Positions 1 through 8,829 of a stretch of 64,000 nucleotides of DNA are shown here, one piece after another (positions within the stretch are counted from its first letter, which is position 1; each line of letters begins with the position of its first letter). The stretch comes from SPDF01 sp963705985 (GTDB lineage Bacteria; Gemmatimonadota; Gemmatimonadetes; Gemmatimonadales; GWC2-71-9): positions 1,054,001 through 1,118,000 of the forward strand of contig CAVPLK010000003.1 in assembly GCA_963705985.1 (NCBI GenBank), given 5' to 3'. The notes below the pieces were generated by a model, which did no database searches, was not told where the DNA came from, and worked only from the letters and a program-made list of their open reading frames with translations. Made by a program: the position numbers and the translations under genes.

Positions 1-2
1 AG

Positions 3-2468
3 CCCACGGCCGTCCCGGTGGAAACGATCAACGTGCAGGCCGTCCCCGACCCCACGCTCGATCCGCTCGCCGTCGGAACCCAACAGAAGACCACCGGCGA
101 GGAAATGCGCCGCCTCCCGATCAGTTCGGTGAACGAGGCCGTGGCGCTCTCCGCCGGCGCCGTCGGCCAGAGTTACCGCGGCGGCCGGCTCGGTCAGGAG
201 TCGTTCGTCCTCGACGGGATGGGGGTCAAGAACCAGCTCGATGCCTCGAGCAACTCACTGGGGATTCGGGTGCCGACGTCGATGGTCACCGAGGCCTCAC
301 TCACCACGAACGCCTTTTCCGCCCGCTACGGGCAGGCTCTGTCGGGTGTGGTCAACGTCGTCACCAGGGACGGCGGCACGACCTGGCACGGCCTGGCGCG
401 GTACGAATCCGACCGCCTCTACACCGGCAACGCCGACTTCGGGCTCGATCGCCTGCTGCTCCAGGCCGACGGGCCGCTCTTTGCCGGGATCACCTTCATC
501 GGCGTCGTCGACGCCACCGGCCGCCTCGACAACGACCCGGTCAGCGCCCCGGCACCCACCGACACGCTCGACCCGCGCTCCAGCGCCGTCGCCATGCTCC
601 CCCACAACAGCGGCGAACAGCTGGATCTCGCCGCGAAGTTCTCCATCCCGATCGGCCGGAAGCAGACGCTGCGGCTCTTCGGGCTGTACGGCGTCCAGCA
701 GGGGTTGCTCTACGATCAACTCTTCAAGTACGACCTCGGCTATGCCCCCGCCCAGCGCATCACCGGCGGCCTGGTGACCGCCGACTACCAGTACGCCTCG
801 GCCCCCGACGCGGGCACGCCCCTCATCCTCGATGTGCGGGCCGGATGGTACGGGAAGGACTTCCACCGCGGGGAGCTGACGGAGCAGCCGGACTACGCGT
901 TCGGTGCGTTCACGGGAACGACGTATCACTTCCGGGGCGAGGAGATGGCGGAGCGACTCGATACCGCCGCCGCCCGCGGGGCCGTCCCCGGCTTCTACGC
1001 GCCCACCTACAGCACGGTCACGCCCTGGGGCGTCCCTGCCTTCTTTCTCACCGGCGGCTCCCGCGGGGAGATCGCCTTCAACAGCTTCGAGGAGCTCCGC
1101 ACCCAGGTCGACGCCACGATCGGACTGGGTCACAGCTCCGACCTCTTCGTGGGCGGCCAATACCTCAGCCAGCAGGTCCAGACCTTCCAGCGCATCGATG
1201 CCTGGGCGCCGGTCGGCGACAGCGTGCCACCGGCCACCGCCTCCGACTTCAGCCCCCGCGCCGGATCGCTGTATGCCGAAGCGCAGGCAAAGCTGGCCGA
1301 CGTCGCGTTCACCGGCGGGCTCCGGTACGACTTCTTCGACCCCGGCGCCGACCTCAACAACGACCAGCTCAGCTCCCAGACCTCGCTGAACCCCAGGTTT
1401 GCCGTTTCCACCATCCTGAGCGGCGCCACGCTGGTGGCGAGCTACGGCCGGTTCAGCATGCCGCCCGACCTGCAGTTCCTCATCGACGCCACCTTCGACG
1501 ACTCCACCCGCACGGGACGGTATCGCCGCGGCAACCCGAACCTCGGCTTCGAGAACTCCACCCAATACGAACTCAGCCTGCGCCTGCGCCCGCAGCCCAA
1601 GCTCGCGCTCCGGCTGGGCGCCTACTACAAGCGGCTGGACGGGCTGGTCTCGTCCGTGCCGCTCGGACTCGACCCCGACAGCTCGATCTTTGCCAACACC
1701 GACTACGGCACCGTCAAGGGCTTCGAGATCCTCGCCACCCGGCCGCTGGTCGGGGGTTGGGGGCTCCAGGTGTCGTATGTCCTGCAGAGCGCAAACGCCA
1801 CCTCGACCGACCCGTTTGTCCGGGAGCAGCTCCCGATCATCGACCCCAGCACCGGCGACACGACCTACCCCGGCCGGGTCGAGTATCCCCTCGACTACGA
1901 CCAGCGCCACACCCTGACCGCGGTGTTCCAGTCGATGGTCAATCCGGGTGCGGGACCGACCGTGCTCGGCGGCCATCCCTTCGGGGCGCTGGAGACGGCC
2001 GTCATCCTCCGGTTCGCGTCGGGGCTGCCCTACACCACGACCAATACGACGGGTGACTCGCTGGTCGGCAGCATCAACGGGCAGCGCCTCCCGTCCTACA
2101 CCACCTTCGACCTCCTCCTCCGCAAGCCGATCCCGTTCGGCAAGGCCCTGGCGAGCATCTACCTCGACGTCCGCAACGTCTTCAACACCTCGACAATCCA
2201 GTATGTCCGCCGAGACACCGGCACGCCGACGATCGACGAGGACGTGCTGCAGGATCAGGCGCAGGCGGCCTACGATGCACACCCGGAACCGATCCCGTAT
2301 GAATCACCGCGATATCGCGCCTACGCCGACCTGAACGGGAACGGCCTCATCGAGGGAGCGGCGGAGTTGATGCCGCTCTACCTCCGCGCCGCCCGCGACT
2401 ACAACACTCCAGTCTTCCAGTACGGGAATCCACGACTGCTTCGGCTCGGGTTCGAGGTCGCGTTCTAG
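3..2468 (+). CDS. TonB-dependent receptor, 5' partial
   Basis: Outer-membrane receptor of the TonB-dependent family, which imports large or scarce substrates using energy from TonB. The reading frame is open to the window edge, so the N-terminus (signal peptide, probably a carboxypeptidase-like domain) lies outside; a GTG at 18 is not the true start. The first ~110 visible residues are a plug domain (FVLDGMG, then ARYGQALSGVVNVVTRDGG). The rest has alternating barrel strands, including the TonB-receptor-like block YGRFSMPPDLQFL with RGNPNLGFENSTQYELS, and an aromatic C-terminus (RLGFEVAF) typical of BAM substrates. The substrate cannot be told. The TPR protein follows after one base, so the two are probably cotranscribed. 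Confidence 0.9.
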   Translation, partial: PTAVPVETINVQAVPDPTLDPLAVGTQQKTTGEEMRRLPISSVNEAVALSAGAVGQSYRGGRLGQESFVLDGMGVKNQLDASSNSLGIRVPTSMVTEASLTTNAFSARYGQALSGVVNVVTRDGGTTWHGLARYESDRLYTGNADFGLDRLLLQADGPLFAGITFIGVVDATGRLDNDPVSAPAPTDTLDPRSSAVAMLPHNSGEQLDLAAKFSIPIGRKQTLRLFGLYGVQQGLLYDQLFKYDLGYAPAQRITGGLVTADYQYASAPDAGTPLILDVRAGWYGKDFHRGELTEQPDYAFGAFTGTTYHFRGEEMAERLDTAAARGAVPGFYAPTYSTVTPWGVPAFFLTGGSRGEIAFNSFEELRTQVDATIGLGHSSDLFVGGQYLSQQVQTFQRIDAWAPVGDSVPPATASDFSPRAGSLYAEAQAKLADVAFTGGLRYDFFDPGADLNNDQLSSQTSLNPRFAVSTILSGATLVASYGRFSMPPDLQFLIDATFDDSTRTGRYRRGNPNLGFENSTQYELSLRLRPQPKLALRLGAYYKRLDGLVSSVPLGLDPDSSIFANTDYGTVKGFEILATRPLVGGWGLQVSYVLQSANATSTDPFVREQLPIIDPSTGDTTYPGRVEYPLDYDQRHTLTAVFQSMVNPGAGPTVLGGHPFGALETAVILRFASGLPYTTTNTTGDSLVGSINGQRLPSYTTFDLLLRKPIPFGKALASIYLDVRNVFNTSTIQYVRRDTGTPTIDEDVLQDQAQAAYDAHPEPIPYESPRYRAYADLNGNGLIEGAAELMPLYLRAARDYNTPVFQYGNPRLLRLGFEVAF

Positions 2469-2469
2469 G

Positions 2470-3099
2470 GTGGCGGAACGCGACGCGGCCGACAAGGCGA
2501 TGCTCCTGCGCATCGTGGTGCTCCTGGGGGGACCGGCACTCATCATTGGCGCCGCCACTCTCTTCTTCGCGGCACGCCGCTTCCATCTCCCCGGCTACGT
2601 GCTTGTCACGCTCAGTCTGCTCCTGATTCCTGCCACCTGGGGACTCATCCTGCTGGTGGAGCTTGTCACTGCACGAACTTCCCATGGAGTGATCACCGCG
2701 CTGCACGCGGCCAACGCGGAGGCGCCCCAGACGGGATTCTCGCGACAGGAGGCGCTCGTCGCCCAGGGCCGCCTGGAGGAAGCCGCGGTCGCGTATCGGC
2801 TCCATCTCGCGGAGCATCCCGCCGACGTCATCGCGCTGGTCGCCCTCGGTCGTCTGCTCGGCGGACCACTCGGGGACACCGAGGGCGCCGCGGCCGCGTA
2901 TCGCACCGCCCGACAATCGGCTCCGACCGGGAATTGGGACAGGATCATCTCGAACGACCTGATTGACTTGTACCAACGGACGGAGCAGGTAGGGCGATTG
3001 CAGGTGGAACTGGCGAGGTTCGGGGAGCGATTTCGGGGGACGGTTGCAGGTGACGGGGCGCTGGCGCGACTGCGAGAGTTGAAGCAGCGAACGGAATAG
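2470..3099 (+). CDS. Membrane-anchored TPR-like protein
   Basis: A 209-residue protein with two hydrophobic segments near the N-terminus (about residues 12-33 and 41-66), then a soluble region that reads like tetratricopeptide repeats (alternating A/L/G/Y pattern, EALVAQGRLEEAAVAYRLHL). The start is GTG one base after the receptor stop, so translation is probably coupled. Function is unknown; the position suggests an accessory role for the receptor, which is inference. It ends 14 bases before the convergent ctaG gene. Confidence 0.7.
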   Translation: MAERDAADKAMLLRIVVLLGGPALIIGAATLFFAARRFHLPGYVLVTLSLLLIPATWGLILLVELVTARTSHGVITALHAANAEAPQTGFSRQEALVAQGRLEEAAVAYRLHLAEHPADVIALVALGRLLGGPLGDTEGAAAAYRTARQSAPTGNWDRIISNDLIDLYQRTEQVGRLQVELARFGERFRGTVAGDGALARLRELKQRTE

Positions 3100-3113
3100 C
3101 GGAACGGGCTCGC

Positions 3114-3959
3114 CTACCTGCCGAGTTTCGCCGCCCGTTCCGCCCGATCCGAAGCCTCCTCCACCCGTTGCCAGCGGAAAAAGACAATGGCCATGGCAAG
3201 CCAGATGATCGGGTCGGCCACCGCCTTCATGATCAACCCGGCCGCCTGCTGGTCGGTGATGGCGGAAATGTCGTTGACCCGCGGGGCCAGCTCATAGAGC
3301 GCATACAAGGGGAAATCGGCGTAGGTCAGGAACGCTGCCGGCACGATCGGCACCAGGGTACAGAGGAAGAGGTACCCGATCTTCCACGGATAGGACACCC
3401 GGCTGATCGTCGGGTTCGGCGCGAGGACTGGCCACCACATGATCAGGCCGCCGATGAGCCAGGCCAGGTCCACGGTGAACGAACCGAACTGCGTCCTCCG
3501 GAACCCGTCGACGACCGGGGGCAGGTGGGAGGCGAGCAGGATGGCATCGGTAATGAGCAGCGCCACGACCGGGCGGGCGAGCAGCCGGAGCAATCGACCG
3601 CCGCGGGAGTCGCTGCGGGCCGCCAGCGGCACCCAGGCCGGCACGCCAAGCAGGAGAAACGGCGGGACCACGAGCGTGTACAGAATCCACTGCGCCGTGT
3701 GAATCGTCAGCAGGTATCCCGCCCCGAGCGCGCCGATTGGCCAGTCGGTGGCCGCCCAGAGCAGCACCAATCCCACGACAAACCAGGCGACCTGTCCCCG
3801 CGAGATCGGCGCGCGCCCAGCGGGAGCGTGTCGCGGGGCGAGCCGCCGGATCAGGAGCGTGAACCCGAGCCCGATCCCCAGGATGAACAGCCAGACTCCA
3901 GGATACGCCTGCCAGGTCCATGTCCACGCCACATCGCGGGCGGCGCACCACCAAGTCAT
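3114..3959 (-). CDS. ctaG: Cytochrome c oxidase assembly factor CtaG-like
   Basis: Polytopic membrane protein of the caa3_CtaG family, which helps assemble the copper centres of haem-copper oxidases. After the ATG at 3959 (MTWWCAARDVAW) there are about seven hydrophobic segments, with family-type features such as HTAQWILYTLVVPPFLLLGVP and ASHLPPVVDG. A longer frame exists upstream to 4031 but overlaps the preceding gene; the ATG at 3959 leaves a clean 10-base gap. It is the last gene of a minus-strand trio SCO1, PCu(A)C, CtaG, all connected with copper delivery to cytochrome oxidase, which supports the call. No oxidase subunit genes are in the window. Confidence 0.85.
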   Translation of the reverse strand: MTWWCAARDVAWTWTWQAYPGVWLFILGIGLGFTLLIRRLAPRHAPAGRAPISRGQVAWFVVGLVLLWAATDWPIGALGAGYLLTIHTAQWILYTLVVPPFLLLGVPAWVPLAARSDSRGGRLLRLLARPVVALLITDAILLASHLPPVVDGFRRTQFGSFTVDLAWLIGGLIMWWPVLAPNPTISRVSYPWKIGYLFLCTLVPIVPAAFLTYADFPLYALYELAPRVNDISAITDQQAAGLIMKAVADPIIWLAMAIVFFRWQRVEEASDRAERAAKLGR

Positions 3960-3969
3960 CGGAGGCGCC

Positions 3970-4395
3970 TCACCGTTCAGCACCGTAAGCCAGCACCGGC
4001 GCGGAGAAGGTGAGTTCCTGGCTGTGGGCAAAACGGACCGTGACCACCAGGGTGTCGCCGGCCACCGGGGCCCGATCCAACCCCTCCATCATCACGTGCA
4101 GACCGCCAGGCTGCAGCACCACCGTACTGCGGGGCCCGACAGGCAGTGGGCCGACATGGCGCATCTCCACCATGTCGCCCTGCGCCACCTGCTCGTGAAT
4201 CATGGCCACCAGCGCCCCGGCCACCTCGACATCGACCAGCGTATCGGGCTGGCTCCCCCGGTTCTCGAGGGTGAAGTACACCGCCGCGACGTTGCCAAGC
4301 ACCGATTCGTAGCTGTAGGCGTCACGCACCTCGAGCGGCGGCCCGTCCGGTGCGCAGGCGACAACCGCCAGCAGCGATACCAGGCAAAGCCTCAC
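3970..4395 (-). CDS. Periplasmic copper chaperone PCu(A)C family lipoprotein
   Basis: 141 residues from a GTG at 4395 that overlaps the SCO1 stop (GTGA). The N-terminus has a lipobox (LLAVVAC) giving a predicted lipoprotein. The rest matches the PCu(A)C (DUF461) fold, with His/Met copper ligands in MIHEQ, DMVEMRHVG and LHVMMEGL. The family carries Cu(I) to SCO proteins or the CuA site of cytochrome oxidase outside the cytoplasmic membrane. Coupling with SCO1 and CtaG supports this role. Confidence 0.87.
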   Translation of the reverse strand: MRLCLVSLLAVVACAPDGPPLEVRDAYSYESVLGNVAAVYFTLENRGSQPDTLVDVEVAGALVAMIHEQVAQGDMVEMRHVGPLPVGPRSTVVLQPGGLHVMMEGLDRAPVAGDTLVVTVRFAHSQELTFSAPVLAYGAER

Positions 4396-5033
4396 GGCTG
4401 CTCCGGATAGGCGACGAGGCGCGGGATTTCCTGGGCCCACTCCGACTGCCGCGTGCCGAAGGGGAGCGCAAACCGCCCCATCCCGTCCTTGGTGAACGCG
4501 ATGACGTGGGCCGAGTGGGCGACGGTATAGGGACGGCCCTCCACCGGCTCTTCCTTGTACGCCGGAGGCAGGCGCATGGCCGTCTGCGCCGAGTCCACCT
4601 CCGCCTGCGTGCCGGTGAGCCCGATGAACCGCGGGTCGAAGTGATCGAGCCAGGTCCGGATCACCTCCGGCGTGTCGCGCTCCGGATCGGTGGTGATGAA
4701 CACCACCGTCACCTGCCGCACCACCGCGTCGGGCAGTTTCTTCAACGCCGCGGCGATGTTGGCCATATGCACGGGGCAGATGTCGGGACAGCTGGTGTAG
4801 CCGAAGAAGAGGAGGGTCATCTGCCCCTCCGTCGCCTCCCGGAACGCGTACGGGCGGCCCTCGGTGTCTGTCAGGGTGAAGTCGGGCTTCGGGCGGGGGT
4901 TCGGGTATTCGCGAGCCGCCGACTCTCCTCCTGCGTCCGGGGTACCGGCAGAAGGGGCGCGTCGACCCTCACAGGCCGTCGTGAAGAGCAGGAAGGGCGT
5001 CAGGAATACCAGTGACAGTCGTGTGATGGTCAT
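4392..5033 (-). CDS. SCO1/SenC/PrrC family copper chaperone
   Basis: 213-residue thioredoxin-fold protein with lipobox LLFTTAC (Cys21). The SCO copper site is complete: C82 and C86 in SCPDIC, and His172 in the VAHS motif. SCO proteins insert copper into, or reduce the cysteines of, the CuA centre of cytochrome oxidase, working at the periplasmic face. First gene of the three-gene copper cluster; its stop overlaps the next start, so expression is coupled. Confidence 0.92.
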   Translation of the reverse strand: MTITRLSLVFLTPFLLFTTACEGRRAPSAGTPDAGGESAAREYPNPRPKPDFTLTDTEGRPYAFREATEGQMTLLFFGYTSCPDICPVHMANIAAALKKLPDAVVRQVTVVFITTDPERDTPEVIRTWLDHFDPRFIGLTGTQAEVDSAQTAMRLPPAYKEEPVEGRPYTVAHSAHVIAFTKDGMGRFALPFGTRQSEWAQEIPRLVAYPEQP

Positions 5034-5068
5034 CCGGGAAATCTATCATGGCCCCGCTGCGAACGAGA

Positions 5069-5941
5069 TCACCCGAGACGACGGGTCCGGAAGAACTCCC
5101 AGAGCGCCGCGGCCCCGTCCAGACGGGTGCTGGCGGGCCCCGCGATCCACGGCGGGAGCAGTCGAGGGCCGCCCGGCCAGTGATGGCCGAGGTCCTCGAC
5201 GATCAAACACCGCACCTCCGCACCGGCGGCGCACCCGGTGGCGCGGATCTCCCGCACCCCCACGACGGAGGCGTCGCGGGTCGGCGCTCCATCGCAGCCG
5301 TTGAATGCCCGCCATCGATCGAATGACCCGAGAACGGGTGGGTGATATTCCGCCGTCCCCCACGGAGTGGTGACCTCGCCCCCGTCCGGCGGATTGAGGG
5401 GGTCCTTGCCGCCGAAGATCATCAAGGCGGGGACTGGCACCGCCGAGGCCGGGGGCGAGACCCAGCAATGTCCGGCCACCGGACCGATGGCGGCCACCCG
5501 GCCTGCCAGGGCCGCCCCGGCCCGGAAGGCCATCGAGGCGCCATTCGAGAAGCCGGCCAGGTAGATCCGCGCCGGATCGCCGCCGTGCGACGCGACGACC
5601 TCGTCCACGACCGCGCCGAGGAATGCCACGTCGTCCACCCCGGTCTGGGCGGTGTGGCCGCGGCCCGACCCGTCGTTCCACGCCTGCGGATTCTGCAGGA
5701 ACATGGGAGGAGCCGCCGGATCGCGGCGCGTCCCCTCCGGATATACCAGCAGCAGCCCCTCCCGCTCGGCGAGGTCGGCCCACCCGGTGTTGCCGAGCGC
5801 CAGCTTGGCGGTGCCGCCTGCGCCGTGGAGGAGGATGACGACCGGCCGCGGCGCACCGGCACCCGGCCCGGTCGGAGCGCGGAGCAATGCGCGGCGTTCC
5901 CCCTCCGGCCGCGCGAATAGGAGTTCCTGCACCCCGCTCAT
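5069..5941 (-). CDS. LpqC/PHB-depolymerase-type esterase (alpha/beta hydrolase)
   Basis: 290-residue alpha/beta hydrolase of the family containing poly(3-hydroxybutyrate) depolymerases and feruloyl esterases (COG3509). The oxyanion-hole motif LLHGAGG, nucleophile elbow GFSNGAS, acid loop FGGKDPLNPP and the late histidine in LGHHWPGG make a complete catalytic set. No signal peptide is visible, unlike many relatives, so it may act inside the cell. Divergent from the TauE-like gene with a 72-base gap. Substrate not determinable. Confidence 0.82.
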   Translation of the reverse strand: MSGVQELLFARPEGERRALLRAPTGPGAGAPRPVVILLHGAGGTAKLALGNTGWADLAEREGLLLVYPEGTRRDPAAPPMFLQNPQAWNDGSGRGHTAQTGVDDVAFLGAVVDEVVASHGGDPARIYLAGFSNGASMAFRAGAALAGRVAAIGPVAGHCWVSPPASAVPVPALMIFGGKDPLNPPDGGEVTTPWGTAEYHPPVLGSFDRWRAFNGCDGAPTRDASVVGVREIRATGCAAGAEVRCLIVEDLGHHWPGGPRLLPPWIAGPASTRLDGAAALWEFFRTRRLG

Positions 5942-6013
5942 CGGTGCCCCGGTGGCGCACGATTCCCGGCCCCGTCATACTTGTGGGCATCCTTCCACCC
6001 GGAGCCCCACGTC

Positions 6014-6379
6014 ATGTCCATGCTGCTCCTCCTCGCCCTGGGCCTGGCGGCCGGCGTCCTGTCCGGCCTGTTCGGAATCGGTGGTGGCGTCGTCATCGTG
6101 TCCGCGCTGGTCCTGGTCGGCCGGATGCCGATCCTCCAGGCCACCGGCACATCACTCGGTGCCCTCCTCCTCCCCGTGGGGCTGCTGGGAGCGCTGGAAT
6201 ACCACCGGCGCGGCATGCTCGACATCAAGGCATCCTCCCTCATCGCCCTCGGGCTCTTTCTCGGCGTCTGGTTCGGCGCCAAGATCGCCATCGGCACTCC
6301 ACCCGCCACGCTGCAGCGGCTCTTCTCCGTCTTCCTGATCATCCTCGCCGTCCGGATGTGGATCGGCGCGGGGCGCTGA
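6014..6379 (+). CDS. Half-length TauE/SafE family membrane protein
   Basis: 121 residues with about four membrane segments. It carries one TauE/SafE repeat, including the signature GVLSGLFGIGGGVVIV and TGTSLGALLLPVG. Full-size members have two such halves (about 250 residues), so this is a half-size form that would need to dimerise. The ATG at 6014 gives a direct membrane start; an upstream start at 5981 would add a polar tail. The stop codon sits in the loop of a perfect 16-bp palindrome shared with the convergent transporter gene. Sulfur/organic-anion export is the family role; the cargo is unknown. Confidence 0.8.
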   Translation: MSMLLLLALGLAAGVLSGLFGIGGGVVIVSALVLVGRMPILQATGTSLGALLLPVGLLGALEYHRRGMLDIKASSLIALGLFLGVWFGAKIAIGTPPATLQRLFSVFLIILAVRMWIGAGR

Positions 6380-6395
6380 GCGCCCCGCGCCGATC
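6361..6395. terminator. Bidirectional terminator palindrome with stop codon in the loop
   Basis: A perfect 16-bp inverted repeat (6361-6376 with 6380-6395) enclosing a 3-base loop TGA, the stop codon of the TauE-like gene. It lies between convergent genes ending at 6379 and 6422 and could end both transcripts. There is no clear T run. Confidence 0.6.
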
Positions 6396-6421
6396 GCGGT
6401 GAAGCAGTAACCCGCGCCGAC

Positions 6422-7948
6422 TCAGTCGGCTCGGGCCATCATCCGCTTAATCGGCAGCACCAGCGCGAACATCACCAGGCCGGAGACGATCGCGAAGCCC
6501 GCCACGGCGCCGAAGACCTGCGGCAGGGTGAACTGGGCGTAGAAGCCGAGCACGCCGCCGGCAATCAGGTTACCGATGGACGCGGCGAGGAACCAGACTC
6601 CCATCATCATGCCCTTGACCCGATCCGGCGCCAGCCGCGTCATCGAGCTGAGGCCCACCGGGCTGAGGCTGAGCTCACCGATGGTGTGCAGCAGGTAGGT
6701 CGCTACCAGCCACCAGGGACTCACCAGCACGCCATTGGCCGAGGCCTGCGCCGCCGCGACCATCACGACGAAGCCGAGGCCGACCGAGACGAGACCGAAC
6801 GCAAACTTGGCCGGGCTGGATGGATCCCGCTTGCCGAGCGCCATCCAGATCCAGGCGAAGATCGGCGCGAAGATGATGATCAGCAGAGCATTGACCGACT
6901 GGAACCAGCTCGACGGGAACGCCCACCCGAAGACGCTGGTGCGCGTATTGTCCTGGGCAAAGAGGTTGAGGCTCGTGGCCGCCTGTTCGAACGCCGACCA
7001 GAAGATGGCGGCGCCCACGAAGAGCACCACGATCACGATCAGCCGCTTCCGCTCCTCGGCGGTCCAGGTGTTGCCGAGGAAGAGCCAGGCGAAGAAGGCG
7101 ATGACCAGCGCGAGGTAGACCCACTTGAACCCGGCGGTGATGGCCTCAGCGCTCACCATCCCCTGCTGGACCAGGAGCGCCATGGCCGCGATCACGCCCA
7201 GCAACCCGACGAAGCCGATGCCGAGCTGGCGTCGCGCGGACCGGCCTTCGGCCGACTCTGGCGGCACGCTCGGGTGGATGCCCGCGTCTCCGAAGTGCTT
7301 CCAGCCGAGGCGATACTGGATGACGCCGAAGAACATGCCGATGGCGCCGACGCCGAAGCCCCAGTTCCACGATGTCGCTGGATTGATCCCCACCCCCTCG
7401 AGTACGCTCTTGAACTCCGCGCTCTGGGCCAGCCCGCCCACGATCAGCGGAGCGATGAACGCACCGAGATTGATACCCATGTAGAAGATCGAGAAGCCGG
7501 CGTCGCGCCGCTGGTCTTCCTTGCCGTAGAGCTCGCCCACGATGGCGCTGACATTCGGCTTCAGCAGGCCGGTACCGAGGATGATGAGCGCCAGGCCGAG
7601 GTAGAAGAGCTTCGCTCCCGGTACCGCCAGGCTCAGCTGGCCCAGCATGATCAGGATGCCGCCGTAGAACACCGAGCGCCGGAGTCCGAGAATCCGATCG
7701 GCCACCCAGCCGCCAGGAAGGCCGAGCATGTACACCAGTGCCACATAGGTGCCATAGATCGCGCCGGCGCGGCCCACGTCCATGCCGAGGCCGCCCGTCG
7801 CGACCGTGGCCGTCATGAACAGGACGAGGATGGCGCGCATCCCGTAGTAGGCGAAGCGCTCCCACATCTCGGTGAAGAAGAGCGTGGACAGTCCCCGGGG
7901 ATGCCCGAAGAAGGCCGTATCGCTCGACGGCGAAGTTGCAGTGGCCAC
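6422..7948 (-). CDS. Peptide MFS transporter (POT/PTR family)
   Basis: 508-residue proton-coupled oligopeptide transporter in the inner membrane. Residues 27-36 (EMWERFAYYG) match the POT signature ExxERFxYYG involved in proton coupling, and there are 12 to 14 hydrophobic helices. The family imports di- and tripeptides. The gene is preceded on the same strand by the coiled-coil gene but separated by a hairpin, so it is probably its own unit. A Shine-Dalgarno (AGGAG) lies just upstream of the ATG. Confidence 0.92.
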   Translation of the reverse strand: MATATSPSSDTAFFGHPRGLSTLFFTEMWERFAYYGMRAILVLFMTATVATGGLGMDVGRAGAIYGTYVALVYMLGLPGGWVADRILGLRRSVFYGGILIMLGQLSLAVPGAKLFYLGLALIILGTGLLKPNVSAIVGELYGKEDQRRDAGFSIFYMGINLGAFIAPLIVGGLAQSAEFKSVLEGVGINPATSWNWGFGVGAIGMFFGVIQYRLGWKHFGDAGIHPSVPPESAEGRSARRQLGIGFVGLLGVIAAMALLVQQGMVSAEAITAGFKWVYLALVIAFFAWLFLGNTWTAEERKRLIVIVVLFVGAAIFWSAFEQAATSLNLFAQDNTRTSVFGWAFPSSWFQSVNALLIIIFAPIFAWIWMALGKRDPSSPAKFAFGLVSVGLGFVVMVAAAQASANGVLVSPWWLVATYLLHTIGELSLSPVGLSSMTRLAPDRVKGMMMGVWFLAASIGNLIAGGVLGFYAQFTLPQVFGAVAGFAIVSGLVMFALVLPIKRMMARAD

Positions 7949-7974
7949 GAAGCTGACTCCTGGTTGAAGTGGTC

Positions 7975-7999
7975 GGGGGCGGCTCGACGAGTCGCCCCC
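7975..7999 (-). terminator. Hairpin after the fmdB/coiled-coil pair
   Basis: GGGGGCG at 7975-7981 pairs with CGCCCCC at 7993-7999, with an inner CTC/GAG stem. It separates the coiled-coil gene (stop at 8004) from the downstream transporter. No T tract follows, so termination strength is uncertain. Confidence 0.45.
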
Positions 8000-8003
8000 C
8001 TGG

Positions 8004-8522
8004 CTATCCCTCGCCGCGGACCTTCCGCTTCAGGTGCGCGAGCTGTGCATCCGCCGCCGATTCCCGCGCGGCCCGGTCCAGTTCGTACCGGAGCCCCGCA
8101 TCCTCCACATCGGGTGCGAGGCCCGGCAGCGGCGCGGCCGCGCCACGCCGCTGCTGGAACTCCGCACGCATCGATTCGTATTCGCGCTCCGCGAGCGCCA
8201 ACTCGTCGCGCTGCACCGCCACCTTGCGTTCCAGCAGCTGGACCCGCTCGGCGTGGCGCGCCGTGAACCGGTCGGCCACCTCCGCCGTCTCCTGATCGCC
8301 GATCTCCACCGCCATGCGCCCGCGCCGTTCGGCGTCGGCCAGCTGCTGCCGCTCCTGCGCCAGCGCCCGCTCCGCCGACTCCAGGGCATCGCGCATGGTG
8401 GACAACCCCACCTTCGCGTCGACCAGCGCGGCATGCAGCGCCTGCTGCTGCTCGCGGGCGTCAGGCGGCGGCGTCCGCTCGGCAAGGAATCGATCGAGCC
8501 GGTCGCGCAGGTTCTCGAACAC
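8004..8522 (-). CDS. Coiled-coil protein of unknown function
   Basis: 172 residues, rich in Glu, Arg, Ala and Gln with heptad patterning over nearly the whole length, predicting a long coiled coil (for example LAQERQQLADAERRGRM). The N-terminal MFENLRDRLDRFL resembles the start of PspA/IM30 proteins, but the conserved PspA core is not clear. GTG start two bases after the FmdB-type gene stop, so coupled with it. No catalytic motif. Confidence 0.7.
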   Translation of the reverse strand: MFENLRDRLDRFLAERTPPPDAREQQQALHAALVDAKVGLSTMRDALESAERALAQERQQLADAERRGRMAVEIGDQETAEVADRFTARHAERVQLLERKVAVQRDELALAEREYESMRAEFQQRRGAAAPLPGLAPDVEDAGLRYELDRAARESAADAQLAHLKRKVRGEG

Positions 8523-8524
8523 CG

Positions 8525-8689
8525 TCAGGATTTCCGGATCGTCTTGGCGTAAAACGGGGTGAACACCCGCTCGACCTTGGCAGATCCGCAGGCGGGGCAG
8601 CTCACCTTCACCCGGCCGAGGTCCCGCATCGGCAGGTGCCGGGTGAAGGCATGATCACAGGAGGTGCAGCGAAAGTCGTACGATGCCAC
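8525..8689 (-). CDS. FmdB-family zinc ribbon protein
   Basis: 54 residues from a GTG at 8689. It has two CxxC pairs (CTSC and CPAC) about 22 residues apart, and the family layout YDFRCTSCDHAFTR then VERVFTPFYAK. These small zinc ribbons are common and often called putative regulators, but their role is not established. The longer upstream frame is not supported: a strong promoter (8718-8746) lies inside it. Confidence 0.82.
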   Translation of the reverse strand: MASYDFRCTSCDHAFTRHLPMRDLGRVKVSCPACGSAKVERVFTPFYAKTIRKS

Positions 8690-8717
8690 TGCTCGGGCCT
8701 TTCTGGCAGGATGGGGA

Positions 8718-8746
8718 ATGTTACGGATCGGCTCGGGGGGCGTCAA
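8718..8746 (-). promoter_or_regulatory. Sigma70-type promoter for fmdB/coiled-coil genes
   Basis: Reading the minus strand, TTGACG (8746-8741) is followed after 17 bases by TAACAT (8723-8718). It lies 29 bases upstream of the GTG at 8689, leaving room for a short leader. Confidence 0.6.
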
Positions 8747-8829
8747 GCGAGAGCGTCCCCCGCCCGGCCCACCCGGTGTAACTTTCCAAGGCAATCGTGC
8801 ACCCGGCGCCTCCGACCCGGAGAGTTCCC

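Noticed and set aside
297..2282. A 661-codon minus-strand frame inside the TonB receptor
   Set aside because: Antisense shadow of the receptor; the product has no domain pattern and is rich in Val, Gly, Arg and Glu.
5046..5990. A 314-codon minus-strand frame overlapping the esterase
   Set aside because: Different frame from the esterase with its complete catalytic motifs; composition is Arg/Gly-rich.
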